DNA from: Qipengyuania seohaensis
GTDB lineage: Bacteria; Pseudomonadota; Alphaproteobacteria; Sphingomonadales; Sphingomonadaceae
Assembly: GCF_002795865.1 (NCBI RefSeq)
Contig: NZ_CP024920.1
Span: 682,001-746,000, forward strand
Length of the DNA stretch: 64,000 nt
Reading direction: 5' to 3'
Shown here: piece by piece, positions 46,284 through 56,170 of the stretch
Layout: every line of letters begins with the position of its first letter
How positions within the stretch are numbered: position 1 is the stretch's first letter
Translations under genes and position numbers: made by a program
The notes under the pieces: generated by a model
The model's input: only the letters and a program-made list of their open reading frames with translations
Told to the model about the DNA's origin: nothing
Database searches by the model: none

Positions 46284-49079
46284 ATGGCATTTCGCAAGCA
46301 TCTTGCCGGGACCAGCAGCGTTCCGGTTCTGGCACTGGCACTCGTCGGCGGCCTGTACCCGTCGGTCGCTGCTGCACAGGATACGCAGCCGGCAACCACC
46401 GTTCAGGAAGAAGAAGGCCAGCCGGTCGATGAAGCCGACGAAGGCGACGTCATCATCGTCAGCGGCTTTCGCGAATCGCTTGCCACCTCCGTCGCGCAGA
46501 AGCGCAACAGCGACCTGATCCTCGAATCGGTGACTGCCGAAGACATCGGCAAGCTGCCCGACGATTCGATCGGTGAATCGATCGCCCGCCTGCCCGGTGT
46601 GACCTCGCAGCGCCTCAACGGCCGCGCCAACGTCATTGCCATTCGCGGCCTCGGCCCCGACTTCTCGCAGACCCTTCTCAACGGTCGCGAGCAGACTTCG
46701 ACCGGCGACAACCGCGCCGTCGAATTCGATCAGTACCCGTCCGAAGTCGTGAACCAGGTGCTCGTCTACAAGAGCCCGTCGGCAAGCCTCGTCGGCCAGG
46801 GTCTTGTCGGCACGATCGACGTGCGCACCATCCGCCCGCTCGAGACGGGTCAGCAGATCCTCGCCATCGGTGCGAAGGGCTCTTATGCCGACCTCGGCGC
46901 GCTGAATGCGGGTTCGAAGGAATTCGGCTACCGCGCGAATGCGACCTACGTCGACCAGTTCGCCGACGACACGCTCGGCATCGCGCTGTCGGCCGCGTAC
47001 ACGGACGAGCCCTACCAGCTGCAGGAATTCAACGCCTGGGGTTATGCGGGCAATGGCGAACCGGGCAGCCCGTTCGTCATCGGCGGCAACAAGAGCTTCG
47101 TCACCTCCACACAGCTGACCCGCATCGGCGTGAACGGCACGCTCCAGTGGGAAGCGTCACCGACCCTGATGGTCACGCTCGACGGTTTCTATTCCAACTT
47201 CGACGATGACCAGTCCAAGCGCGGCATCGAATTGCCGCTCGGCTTCGGTGCGTTCGGTACGACCTTCGATCCGAGCACCGCGACGGTCGTCGACGGTCCC
47301 TTTGGCGGATTTGCCGAGCAGGGCACCTTCGAAAACGTCGAAGGCGTGGTTCGTAACGACGTGTTCCAGCGCAAAGCCGATCTCTATTCGGGCGGCCTCA
47401 ACCTCGATTACGAAGGCGATGATGGCTGGAGCGCTTTCTTCGACTTCGGTTTCTCGCGCACCGACCGCAACGAGCTAAGCATCGAAAGCTATTCGGGCAC
47501 CGGTTACAACGCCGGCGTCGGCGCAACCGACACCATCCAGTTCTTCTCGAACACCGAAGGCACCAGCTTCCAGCCGACGCTCGACTACAGCGATCCCAAC
47601 CAGATCGTGCTGACCGACCCGCTGGGCTGGGGTGGCAGCCGTGTGCAGGCCGGTTACTACAACAACCGCATCATCGAAGACGAACTGTTCCAGTACCGCC
47701 TCGGCGTTGCAAAAGAGCTTGAAGGCTTCATCTCCAAGGCAAACTTCGGCCTGTCCTACACCGATCGCAGCAAGAGCCTCACGCCTGACGAATTCTTCGT
47801 CATGCCGTCGGGTGGCGCAACCGAGCTTGCGATCCCGAGCAGCGCGCTCCTTCGTCCGACCGACCTCGGCTATCTCGGCCTCGGCCCGATCGTCAGCTAC
47901 GACGTGCGCGGCCTAATTGCGGACGGTACGCTGATCCTCGAAGCAAACGACAGCAACGATATCCCGGCCAAGGCATACGGCATCACCGAAAAACTGATGA
48001 CCGCCTACCTCCAGTTCGACATCCAGCAGGACCTCGGCGCGGGTGAGCTGACCGGTAACTTCGGCGTCCAGGCTATTAACACCGAGCAGAATTCGACCGG
48101 TGTCGCATTCGTCGATCTCGACGGCGACGATTCCACCCCGGACGATAGGGTACCGCTGTCGCTTGGCGACAACTTCTGGGACATACTGCCTAGCGCCAAC
48201 CTGTCGCTGCGTTTCGATAGCGGATGGGTAATCCGTTTGGCGGCCAGCCGCCAGATCCAGCGCCCGCAGCTCGACGACCTGCGCGTCGCGATCGACTACG
48301 GGATCGTCGAAACCAACAATGGCCAGAGCCCGACGGGCCAGTACCCCTACATTGATGGCGGTGGCGGCAACCCTGTCCTGCGTCCCTTCCGAGCCAATGC
48401 AGTTGACTTCAACGTCGAAAAATACTTCGCTGGCGGCGCCGGTGTCGTCGCAGCCCAGCTGTTCTACAAGGATATCGTCAGCTACATCGACGGCGACGCC
48501 CAGGTCTTCGATTACAGCGCCTTCCCGCTCCCGGCAGGCAACCCGCCCGCCACGACGGTCGGCCTGCTGCGCTCTGAAGTGAACACCGGCGGCGGTGGAT
48601 TCTACGGTGCCGAACTTTCGGCAACGGTGCCGTTCGATGCCTTCGTTTCGGGCCTTCAGGGCTTCGGTGCGACTGGCGGCGTCGGCTACACCAAGACCGA
48701 GATCGAGAATGCCCAGGGCAATGTGGACCAGATCCCGGGCTATTCGAAGTGGGTGGCCAACGGCACGCTCTACTACGATCTCAACGGCTTCAGCGCCCGC
48801 GGTAGTGTGCGTTATCGCTCCGAATTCCTCGCGGACTTCACGGGCTTCGGTGGCAACATCACGCGCCGCCTGGCTCGTGCGGAAACCATCGTGGATGCCC
48901 AGATCGGTTACGAATTCCAGCCGGGTAGCGCGCTGGAAGGCCTGTCGATCTACGTCCAGGGCCAGAACCTTACGAACCAGCCCTTCGTGTCGCAATTCGA
49001 TGTGCCGGAACCGCGCGCAGTAATCGACTACCAGGAATACGGTCGTCGTTTCCTCGCCGGGTTTACCTACAAGTTCTAA
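46284..49079 (+). CDS. TonB-dependent receptor (maltodextrin uptake, MalA-like)
   Basis: The ATG at 46284 gives 931 residues with a signal peptide ending near VAAAQ (about residue 33). The plug domain begins GDVIIVSGFRESLATSVAQK and contains DIGKLPDDSIGESIARLPGV and GRANVIAIRGLGPDFSQTLL; the barrel ends in the typical aromatic KF (FLAGFTYKF). Length and motifs match the sugar-transporting receptors of Caulobacter and sphingomonads. It is the outer-membrane entry point of the locus, has an operator upstream and a strong hairpin 55 nt downstream. Confidence 0.95.
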   Translation: MAFRKHLAGTSSVPVLALALVGGLYPSVAAAQDTQPATTVQEEEGQPVDEADEGDVIIVSGFRESLATSVAQKRNSDLILESVTAEDIGKLPDDSIGESIARLPGVTSQRLNGRANVIAIRGLGPDFSQTLLNGREQTSTGDNRAVEFDQYPSEVVNQVLVYKSPSASLVGQGLVGTIDVRTIRPLETGQQILAIGAKGSYADLGALNAGSKEFGYRANATYVDQFADDTLGIALSAAYTDEPYQLQEFNAWGYAGNGEPGSPFVIGGNKSFVTSTQLTRIGVNGTLQWEASPTLMVTLDGFYSNFDDDQSKRGIELPLGFGAFGTTFDPSTATVVDGPFGGFAEQGTFENVEGVVRNDVFQRKADLYSGGLNLDYEGDDGWSAFFDFGFSRTDRNELSIESYSGTGYNAGVGATDTIQFFSNTEGTSFQPTLDYSDPNQIVLTDPLGWGGSRVQAGYYNNRIIEDELFQYRLGVAKELEGFISKANFGLSYTDRSKSLTPDEFFVMPSGGATELAIPSSALLRPTDLGYLGLGPIVSYDVRGLIADGTLILEANDSNDIPAKAYGITEKLMTAYLQFDIQQDLGAGELTGNFGVQAINTEQNSTGVAFVDLDGDDSTPDDRVPLSLGDNFWDILPSANLSLRFDSGWVIRLAASRQIQRPQLDDLRVAIDYGIVETNNGQSPTGQYPYIDGGGGNPVLRPFRANAVDFNVEKYFAGGAGVVAAQLFYKDIVSYIDGDAQVFDYSAFPLPAGNPPATTVGLLRSEVNTGGGGFYGAELSATVPFDAFVSGLQGFGATGGVGYTKTEIENAQGNVDQIPGYSKWVANGTLYYDLNGFSARGSVRYRSEFLADFTGFGGNITRRLARAETIVDAQIGYEFQPGSALEGLSIYVQGQNLTNQPFVSQFDVPEPRAVIDYQEYGRRFLAGFTYKF

Positions 49080-49134
49080 GGCTCCTCCGGTCGGGCGGCG
49101 GATATGCGCAAGCACTTCCACCGTCCGGCCTCCC

Positions 49135-49182
49135 AGCCTGCCGGGACAACTTTCCCTACAAGGATGGCAATCCCGGCAGGCT
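49135..49182 (+). repeat. 12-bp perfect inverted repeat between receptor and halogenase genes
   Basis: AGCCTGCCGGGA (49135-49146) pairs perfectly with TCCCGGCAGGCT (49171-49182) across a 24-nt loop. It sits in the 119-nt gap after the receptor stop and ends 16 nt before the halogenase start. There is no T run, so it is unlike a simple terminator; it could protect the receptor mRNA or limit expression of the enzyme genes. Confidence 0.75.
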
Positions 49183-49198
49183 CCCATAGGGTGAGCTC

Positions 49199-50716
49199 GT
49201 GACCGACCAGGAAACCTTCGATATCTGCATTGCCGGCGGCGGGACCGCTGGCTGGATGGCGGCCGCCATGCTTGCGCGCTTCCTGCCCGCCACGCACCGG
49301 GTCACGCTGGTCGAAAGCGCAGAGATCGGAACCGTCGGCGTCGGCGAAGCCACGATCCCGCAAATCCACTTACTCAACAACGCGCTCGGCCTCGACGAAG
49401 CCGAATTCCTCCGCGAAACCAAGGCAACCTTCAAGCTGGGCATCGAATTCGATGGCTGGCAACGCCCCGGCCAAGCTTACATGCACGCATTCGGCCCCGT
49501 CGGACGGGCCCATGGTTTGCTGCCGTTCCACCACTACTGGCTGCGCGCAAAACAGGCCGGTTGGGCCAGGCCGCTGGCCAATTATTCGCTCAACGAAATG
49601 GCCGCACGCACGCTCAAGATGCGCCGCGGGCCGCGGACGGCGCATTCGCCGGCGATGCCCTATGCCTATCATTTCGATGCCGGGCTCTATGCCGCTTTCC
49701 TTCGCAACTATTCCGAACAGCGCGGAGTGGCCCGTGTCGAGGGCACGATCGCCCATGTCGAGCAGGACGCCGAAAGCGGATTTCTGACCGCTGTCGATTT
49801 GGGCGATGGCCGCCGGATCGAAGCGGATTTCTTCATCGACTGCACCGGCTTTCGCGGATTGCTGATCGAGCAAGCGCTGGAGACGGGTTTCGACGACTGG
49901 ACCCAGTTCCTGCCATGCGACCGCGCCATGGCTGTTCCGTGTGAGAATGGCGGCAACCTTACGCCCTACACACGCTCCATCGCGCACAAGGCGGGTTGGC
50001 AATGGCGCATCCCGTTGCAGCACCGCATCGGCAACGGCTTGGTCTATTCATCCGCCCACCTCGACGATGACGAGGCGGCGACGCTTTTGCTCGGCAATCT
50101 CGACGGATCGCCGCAGGCCGACCCAAAGCCGATCCGCTTCACTACCGGCAAGCGCCAGAAGCACTGGAACGGCAATTGCCTCGCACTGGGGCTAGCTGCG
50201 GGCTTCATGGAGCCGCTTGAGTCGACCAGCATCCACCTCGTGCAAAGCGCAGTCAGCCGGTTCCTGTCGGTCCTTCCGGGCAAGACGCCCGATCCCGCCA
50301 TCATCGACTGGTTCAACGACCAGGCTCAGTTCGAATGGACGCGCATCCGCGATTTTCTCGTCCTTCACTACTCGGCCAACGAGCGCGAGGGCGAGCCCTT
50401 CTGGGACGCAGTCCGGCACATGGCCCTACCGGACACGCTGGCGGCGAAGCTGGAAAACTGGCGCGCCACCGGTTTCATCCACCGCGAGCACGAGGAATTG
50501 TTCACCGAAGTGGGCTGGTTCCAGGTTCTCGCCGGACAGGGCATCGAGGCGCGCGACTATAACCGCCTCGCCGACGCGCTAAGCGGCGACGATTTGCGCA
50601 AGCTGCTCGACGGGACCGAAGCAGCGCTCGTCGAAGAAGCGCAGCAAATGCCCTCGCATCGCGATTTCCTAACCCGCTTCGCCAATCTCTCTCCCCAGCA
50701 GGAAGCTTCCGCATGA
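49199..50716 (+). CDS. Flavin-dependent halogenase-like protein 1
   Basis: Starts at a GTG with a GGTGAG box 5-6 nt upstream; 505 residues. All hallmarks of flavin-dependent tryptophan-type halogenases are visible: the FAD loop AGGGTAGWMAAAML, the WxWxIP motif (Trp267-Pro272, AGWQWRIP), the catalytic Lys at position 79 (ATFKLGIEF) and the Glu-Ser pair Glu341-Ser342 in FMEPLESTSIHL. No signal peptide, so it is cytoplasmic. It is the first of five genes chained by four-base overlaps. Homologues next to TonB receptors are known in Caulobacter relatives and Xanthomonas, and a few have been shown to halogenate indole-type compounds; the natural substrate is unknown. Confidence 0.9.
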   Translation: MTDQETFDICIAGGGTAGWMAAAMLARFLPATHRVTLVESAEIGTVGVGEATIPQIHLLNNALGLDEAEFLRETKATFKLGIEFDGWQRPGQAYMHAFGPVGRAHGLLPFHHYWLRAKQAGWARPLANYSLNEMAARTLKMRRGPRTAHSPAMPYAYHFDAGLYAAFLRNYSEQRGVARVEGTIAHVEQDAESGFLTAVDLGDGRRIEADFFIDCTGFRGLLIEQALETGFDDWTQFLPCDRAMAVPCENGGNLTPYTRSIAHKAGWQWRIPLQHRIGNGLVYSSAHLDDDEAATLLLGNLDGSPQADPKPIRFTTGKRQKHWNGNCLALGLAAGFMEPLESTSIHLVQSAVSRFLSVLPGKTPDPAIIDWFNDQAQFEWTRIRDFLVLHYSANEREGEPFWDAVRHMALPDTLAAKLENWRATGFIHREHEELFTEVGWFQVLAGQGIEARDYNRLADALSGDDLRKLLDGTEAALVEEAQQMPSHRDFLTRFANLSPQQEASA

Positions 50717-52554
50717 TCCGCCTGACACTCCCGCTTCTCGCCCTTGGCCTTGCATCATGCGCAAACGCCGAGACCGCGCCGCAAAGCACGCCGGTCGCCG
50801 CCGAGAAAAGCTTCCGCGACCGCCTGCCAAGCGAGGAAATCGTCTATTTCGTCCTGCCCGACCGCTTCGAGAACGGCGACACCGCCAACGACCTCGGCGA
50901 TTTTACCGGCGGACGGTTGGAAACGGGTTTCGACCCGTCGCACAAGGGCTTCTTCCACGGCGGCGACCTGCAGGGGCTTACGCAGCGTCTGGACTATCTT
51001 GAAAATCTCGGTGTTACCGCGATCTGGTTCGCGCCGATCTTCCAGAACAAGCCGGTTCAGGGGCCGAAGGGCGACGAAAGCGCCGGATATCACGGATATT
51101 GGGTGACCGATTTTACGCGTCCGGACGGCCATTTCGGCACGCGCGAGGAATTCAAGACTTTCGTCGATGCCGCCCATGCGCGCGGGATGAAGGTCTACAT
51201 GGACATCATCACCAACCATACCGCCGACGTGATCCGCTACGCCGAGGGCGACGAGACCGGTTATGCCTATCGCAGCCTTGGCGATTATCCCTACTCGACG
51301 CGCGGCGGGCTTAACGGTGAGCCGATAAACAATGGATTTTCGGGTCACGAGGATTCGAGTGAGGAAAACTTCGCCCGTCTTACCGATCCGACCTACGCCT
51401 ACACGCCCTACGTGCCGGAAGCAGAGCGCGAGGTTAAGGTCCCAGCCTGGCTCAATAATCCGATCTACTACCACAATCGCGGGGACACGACCTTCACCGG
51501 GGAAAGCAGCCGACAGGGTGATTTCGTCGGTTTGGACGACCTTTTCACCGAACACCCTCGCGTCCGCGACGGAATGATCGAGATCTATTGCGGCTGGGTG
51601 CGGAGTACCGGTATCGACGGCTTCCGCATCGATACTGCCCGCCATGTCGACCCCGGCTTCTGGCAAACCTTCGTGCCCGCTTTGGAAGCATGTTCCGAAG
51701 AGGCAGGCATCCCCAACTTTCATATGTTCGGCGAAGTCGCTTCGGAAATTCCGACCGCGGGCTACTTTGCGGAGTACACCCGTCGCGACAAACTGCCTGC
51801 CGTGCTCGATTTTGCCTTTGCTGCAGCCATGCGCGAAGTGCTGGGCCGCGGCGAAGGTACGCATGTCCTAAGCACGCTGTTCGAAGGCGACGTGCTGTAT
51901 GAGGGCGGGGTAGAAACCGCACTGACGCTGCCCACGTTCCTTGGCAATCACGACGTGGGACGCTTCTCGACGCTTATCAAAGCGGACATGCCCGATATCT
52001 CGCAGGAAGAGCTTTTAGCCCGCGTGAAACTGGGACATGCGATGATGTTGGCGCTGCGTGGTTCGCCGGTGATCTATTACGGGGCCGAGCAGGGCTTTGT
52101 CGGCGATGGCAATGACCAGCTGGCACGCGAAGACATGTTTCCCTCCAAAACCGCCGTTTACAACGATAACCGGTTACTTGGGACGGATGCGACTACGGCA
52201 GACAGCAATTTCGACGAGAACCACCCGCTGTTCCGCCTGATTGCCGAATTTTCGCAGATGCGGCGCGCCCATCCGGCATTGCTGCGTGGGCGTCAGGTTG
52301 TTCGCCATTACGAACAGGAACCCGGCATCTTCGCAGTGAGCCGTTTCGATCCCGGCGACGGGAGTGAATATCTCGCAGTCTTCAATACCAGCGGCGAAGT
52401 GCAGCAAGCCAATGTAACGCTCGGCTACGATGCGCGCTTATTCGAGCAGCTTGCAGGCGCCTGCCCCGCTGCCGTCACCGCGCCAGGCAGCGCGACATTC
52501 TCGCTTCCCGCCTTCGGATGGGCCGTCTGCCGCGTTGCGGAGACTGCCGAATGA
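50713..52554 (+). CDS. GH13 alpha-amylase-family lipoprotein
   Basis: A 613-residue enzyme with signal and lipobox (LGLASC, Cys16), so probably anchored in the outer membrane or its periplasmic face. The GH13 catalytic residues are in GFRIDTARHV (nucleophile), FHMFGEVAS (acid/base) and LGNHDVGRF. A C-terminal beta domain follows. It should cut starch or maltodextrins near the receptor. The ATG overlaps the halogenase stop by four bases and the next gene overlaps its own stop in the same way. Confidence 0.93.
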   Translation: MIRLTLPLLALGLASCANAETAPQSTPVAAEKSFRDRLPSEEIVYFVLPDRFENGDTANDLGDFTGGRLETGFDPSHKGFFHGGDLQGLTQRLDYLENLGVTAIWFAPIFQNKPVQGPKGDESAGYHGYWVTDFTRPDGHFGTREEFKTFVDAAHARGMKVYMDIITNHTADVIRYAEGDETGYAYRSLGDYPYSTRGGLNGEPINNGFSGHEDSSEENFARLTDPTYAYTPYVPEAEREVKVPAWLNNPIYYHNRGDTTFTGESSRQGDFVGLDDLFTEHPRVRDGMIEIYCGWVRSTGIDGFRIDTARHVDPGFWQTFVPALEACSEEAGIPNFHMFGEVASEIPTAGYFAEYTRRDKLPAVLDFAFAAAMREVLGRGEGTHVLSTLFEGDVLYEGGVETALTLPTFLGNHDVGRFSTLIKADMPDISQEELLARVKLGHAMMLALRGSPVIYYGAEQGFVGDGNDQLAREDMFPSKTAVYNDNRLLGTDATTADSNFDENHPLFRLIAEFSQMRRAHPALLRGRQVVRHYEQEPGIFAVSRFDPGDGSEYLAVFNTSGEVQQANVTLGYDARLFEQLAGACPAAVTAPGSATFSLPAFGWAVCRVAETAE

Positions 52555-54137
52555 GCGGCAAGCTGCCTTGGTGGAAGGGTGCGGTGATCTACCAGATCTA
52601 TCCGCGCAGCTTCATGGATTCGAATGGCGATGGGATCGGCGATCTTCCGGGCATCGCGCAGCGCCTGCCGCACATTGCAGAACTTGGCGCGGACGCGATC
52701 TGGATTTCGCCCTTCTTCAAGTCGCCGATGAAGGATTTCGGTTACGACGTTTCGGATTACTGCGACGTCGACCCGATCTTCGGCACGCTGGAAGACTTTG
52801 ACGCGGTCATCGCCCGCTCACACGAACTCGGCCTCAAGGTGCTGATCGACCAGGTCTATTCGCACACATCGGACGACCACGAATGGTTCGCCGAAAGCCG
52901 ATCGAACCGCGATAATCCCAAGGCCGAATGGTATGTCTGGGCCGATGCCAAGCCCGACGGCTCGCCCCCGTCGAACTGGCAATCGGTCTTCGGCGGCCCG
53001 GCATGGACATGGGACGCGCGGCGTGGGCAATATTACCTGCACAACTTCCTATCCAGCCAGCCCCAGCTCAACCTCCACAACCGCGAAGCGCAGCAGGCTG
53101 TGCTGGATGTTATGCGGTTCTGGCTCGAGCGCGGCGTTGACGGCTTCCGCATCGATGCACTCAACTTCGCGATGCACGACCCGCAATTGCGCGACAATCC
53201 GCCCGCCCCGCCGACGGACAAGCAGCGCACCCGGCCGTTCGACTTCCAGCTCAAGACCTACAACCAGAGCCATGCGGACATTCCCGCCTTCATCGAGCGC
53301 ATCCGCGCGCTGACCGACGAATTCGACGGTATTTTCACCGTCGCCGAAGTCGGCGGCGACGATGCCGTGCGCGAGATGAAAGCCTTTACCGAAGGCGAAA
53401 CACACCTCAATTCGGCGTACGGGTTCAATTTCCTCTACGCCGAGGCATTGACGCCGCAGCTGGTCTGTTCCGCCCTCGCCGAATGGCCGGAAGAACCGGA
53501 CCTCGGCTGGCCCAGCTGGGCGTTCGAAAACCACGATGCGCCCCGTGCTCTCAGCCGGTGGTGCACGCCGGAAGACCGCCAGGCTTTCGCGCGCCTCAAG
53601 ACTCTCCTCCTGATGAGCCTGCGCGGCAATGCGATCCTCTATTATGGCGAGGAACTGGGCCTGACACAGGTCGATATCCCCTTCGACCAGCTGCACGATC
53701 CCGAGGCGATCGCGAACTGGCCGCTGACGCTGAGCCGCGACGGTGCGCGTACCCCCATGCCTTGGGACGATAGCGAATGTGCCGGCTTCGGCAGCACCGC
53801 GCCATGGCTCCCGGTTGGCGACGACAACCGTCCCCGTTCCGTCGCAGCGCAGCTAGGCGATGCGAACTCCTTGCTCAAATTCACCAGACAGGCGATTGCA
53901 TTGCGCAAGGCGAACCCGGCCCTGCACCATGGCCACGTGGTGGAATGCAATCACGACGGCGACTTGCTGGAACTGGTGCGCGAAGCCGGCGGCCAGCGGC
54001 TGCGCTGCCGCTTCAATCTCGGCAGCAAGCCCGTTGAATGCGACGATTGCGAAGGCCGCACATTGCTTGCGATCAATGGGGCCGAGCCGACCGCCCTCCC
54101 CCCCTTCGCCGCCATCATCCTGGAGACCGACACATGA
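52551..54137 (+). CDS. Cytoplasmic GH13 alpha-glucosidase (oligo-1,6-glucosidase-like)
   Basis: The ATG at 52551 gives 528 residues without a signal peptide. It begins with the GH13 subfamily 23-type KGAVIYQIYPRSFMDSNGDG and shows GVDGFRIDALNFAMHD (nucleophile), TVAEVGGDDA (acid/base) and FENHDAPRALSR. Such enzymes release glucose from the non-reducing end of maltose and short dextrins. Being cytoplasmic it fits the last step after uptake by the MFS carrier. Both ends overlap neighbours by four bases. Confidence 0.93.
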   Translation: MSGKLPWWKGAVIYQIYPRSFMDSNGDGIGDLPGIAQRLPHIAELGADAIWISPFFKSPMKDFGYDVSDYCDVDPIFGTLEDFDAVIARSHELGLKVLIDQVYSHTSDDHEWFAESRSNRDNPKAEWYVWADAKPDGSPPSNWQSVFGGPAWTWDARRGQYYLHNFLSSQPQLNLHNREAQQAVLDVMRFWLERGVDGFRIDALNFAMHDPQLRDNPPAPPTDKQRTRPFDFQLKTYNQSHADIPAFIERIRALTDEFDGIFTVAEVGGDDAVREMKAFTEGETHLNSAYGFNFLYAEALTPQLVCSALAEWPEEPDLGWPSWAFENHDAPRALSRWCTPEDRQAFARLKTLLLMSLRGNAILYYGEELGLTQVDIPFDQLHDPEAIANWPLTLSRDGARTPMPWDDSECAGFGSTAPWLPVGDDNRPRSVAAQLGDANSLLKFTRQAIALRKANPALHHGHVVECNHDGDLLELVREAGGQRLRCRFNLGSKPVECDDCEGRTLLAINGAEPTALPPFAAIILETDT

Positions 54138-56170
54138 TCCGCCATATCGCCCTCTTCATCGGTGCCTCGCTCCTGCCGATCGCTGCGGCGCAAGCGGAAA
54201 CGGTCACCTCGCCCGACGGGCGTATCGCGGTAACGCTAGACGCGGACGGCGAAGGCATTCCCTATTACGAAGTCACGCGCGACGGCGTGCCGGTCATCGC
54301 CAAATCGAACCTCGGCTTCGCTTTCACCGACGCCGACCCGATGCGCCGCAATTTCGAAGTGGTCGCCTTTCGCGAGGAAAGCCACGCCAGCACCTGGGAG
54401 CAGCCGTGGGGGGAGCGCCAGTGGGTGCAGGACATTCACAATGAACTGGCCCTCACCTTCCGCCAGCGCGATGAAGACGCGCGCGAGATTACCGTGCGTA
54501 TGCGTGTGTTCGACGATGGCCTCGGCTTCCGCGTCGAATTCCCGGAAACGGAACGCCAGCCCGTCTATCGCATCGCGGAAGAACTGACCGAATTCAACAT
54601 CGCTGCCGATGGCACGGCATGGTCGATTCCCGCTGGCGACTGGAACCGCTACGAATATCTCTATTCGAAGACCCCAGTGAGCGCGCTCTCTACCGTGCAC
54701 ACGCCGGTGACGATGGTGCTCGACAACGGCCTGCACCTCTCTTTCCACGAGGCGGCACTGATCGACTATTCGGGCATGTGGCTGCGCCGCATCGACGACA
54801 CCCGTTTTCGCGCCCAGCTGGCGCCATCGCCGCGCGGTCCCAAGGTAATCCGCGAAGGCGCCTTCACCACGCCGTGGCGCACGATCCAGATCGCGGGCGG
54901 GCCTAAGGGCCTGTTCGAAAGCAACATCATCCTCAACCTCAACGAGCCCAACAAGCTCGGCGACGTCAGCTGGTTCACCCCGCACAAGTACATCGGCATC
55001 TGGTGGGAAATGCACCTCGATGACAGCAGCTGGGCAAGCGGTGAAAAGCACGGCGCGACGACCGCAAACGCCAAGCGGCACATCGACTTCGCCGCAGAGA
55101 ACGGCTTTCGCGGCGTCCTGATCGAAGGCTGGAACCTGGGCTGGGACGGCACCTGGTTCGGCAATGGCCGCGAGTTCGATTTCACCACCGCCTATCCCGA
55201 TTTCGATATCGTCGAAGTCGCCCGGTACGCGCGGGAAAAGGGCGTGCGCATCATCGGCCACCACGAAACGGGCGGCAATATCAAGGTATACGAAGAACAA
55301 CTCGAAGACGCGATGGCCTTCTATGAAAGCCTCGGCATCGATGCGGTGAAGAGCGGTTATGTCGCCGATGCTGGCGGGATCATCGCGCCTGCCGGTGAAG
55401 GCGGCATGGGCGAGACCTTCGTCTGGCACGACGGGCAGGAGATGGTCCGCCATCACCTGAAGGTCGTTGAAGAGGCAGCCGAGCACAAGATCGTCATGAA
55501 TCCGCACGAACCCATCAAGGACACCGGCCTTCGCCGGACCTATCCGAACTGGGTGAGCCGCGAGGGCGCTCGCGGCGCTGAATACGATGCCTGGGCGGTT
55601 CCGAAGAACGATCCGGGCCATGTGCCGGAACTCATTTTCACGCGGATGCTGTCGGGTCCGATGGACTATACGCCTGGCGTGTTTTCGCTCGAAGGGCGCG
55701 GTGCGACCGCCCCTGACCTGCCGAGCACCCTTGCGCGGCAACTGGCATTCTACGTAGCGATCTACTCGCCGATCCAGATGGTCGCCGACCTGCCGGAAAA
55801 CCTGGCGAAGTATCCGCGCGCGCTCGACTTCGTAAAGCGGGTTCCGGCCGACTGGGCAGAAAGCCTTCTCGTCGATGGCAAAGTGGGCGAATTCGCCATC
55901 ATTGCCCGCCGCGATAGGGATACGCTGAACTGGTATGTTGGCGCAGTTACCGATGCAGAGGAACGTGTTGCATCGGTCCCACTGTCCTTCCTCGATCCCG
56001 GCAAGTCCTATGCCGCAACGATCTGGCGTGACGGCGCGAAAGCCGATGGACTTGGCGAGGATCGCCATGCGATGGAGGTCGAGACCATGACCGTAACCGC
56101 CGACCAGACGCTCGATCTCCGCCTTGCACCCGCAGGCGGCTTCGCGATCGAGTTCGTGCCGCAGGGGTGA
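54134..56170 (+). CDS. GH97 alpha-glucosidase (SusB-like)
   Basis: The ATG at 54134 gives 678 residues with a signal peptide (MIRHIALFIGASLLPIAAAQ, cleavage near AQA). GH97 features: the N-terminal beta-sandwich, the barrel segments YIGIWWEMHL and LIEGWNLGWDG, NPHEPIKDTGLRRTYPNW with the Glu of the calcium/base region, and SREGARGAEYDAW with the likely general acid. The family acts on alpha-1,4-linked glucose units by inverting or, in one branch, retaining mechanism; the Glu pattern here points to the inverting SusB type. It overlaps both neighbours by four bases. Confidence 0.94.
   Translation: MIRHIALFIGASLLPIAAAQAETVTSPDGRIAVTLDADGEGIPYYEVTRDGVPVIAKSNLGFAFTDADPMRRNFEVVAFREESHASTWEQPWGERQWVQDIHNELALTFRQRDEDAREITVRMRVFDDGLGFRVEFPETERQPVYRIAEELTEFNIAADGTAWSIPAGDWNRYEYLYSKTPVSALSTVHTPVTMVLDNGLHLSFHEAALIDYSGMWLRRIDDTRFRAQLAPSPRGPKVIREGAFTTPWRTIQIAGGPKGLFESNIILNLNEPNKLGDVSWFTPHKYIGIWWEMHLDDSSWASGEKHGATTANAKRHIDFAAENGFRGVLIEGWNLGWDGTWFGNGREFDFTTAYPDFDIVEVARYAREKGVRIIGHHETGGNIKVYEEQLEDAMAFYESLGIDAVKSGYVADAGGIIAPAGEGGMGETFVWHDGQEMVRHHLKVVEEAAEHKIVMNPHEPIKDTGLRRTYPNWVSREGARGAEYDAWAVPKNDPGHVPELIFTRMLSGPMDYTPGVFSLEGRGATAPDLPSTLARQLAFYVAIYSPIQMVADLPENLAKYPRALDFVKRVPADWAESLLVDGKVGEFAIIARRDRDTLNWYVGAVTDAEERVASVPLSFLDPGKSYAATIWRDGAKADGLGEDRHAMEVETMTVTADQTLDLRLAPAGGFAIEFVPQG

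Noticed and set aside
54236-56068. A 610-codon open frame on the minus strand opposite the GH97 gene
   Set aside because: High-GC coding sequence often leaves the opposite strand open; the plus-strand GH97 product has complete family motifs and four-base overlaps with both neighbours.
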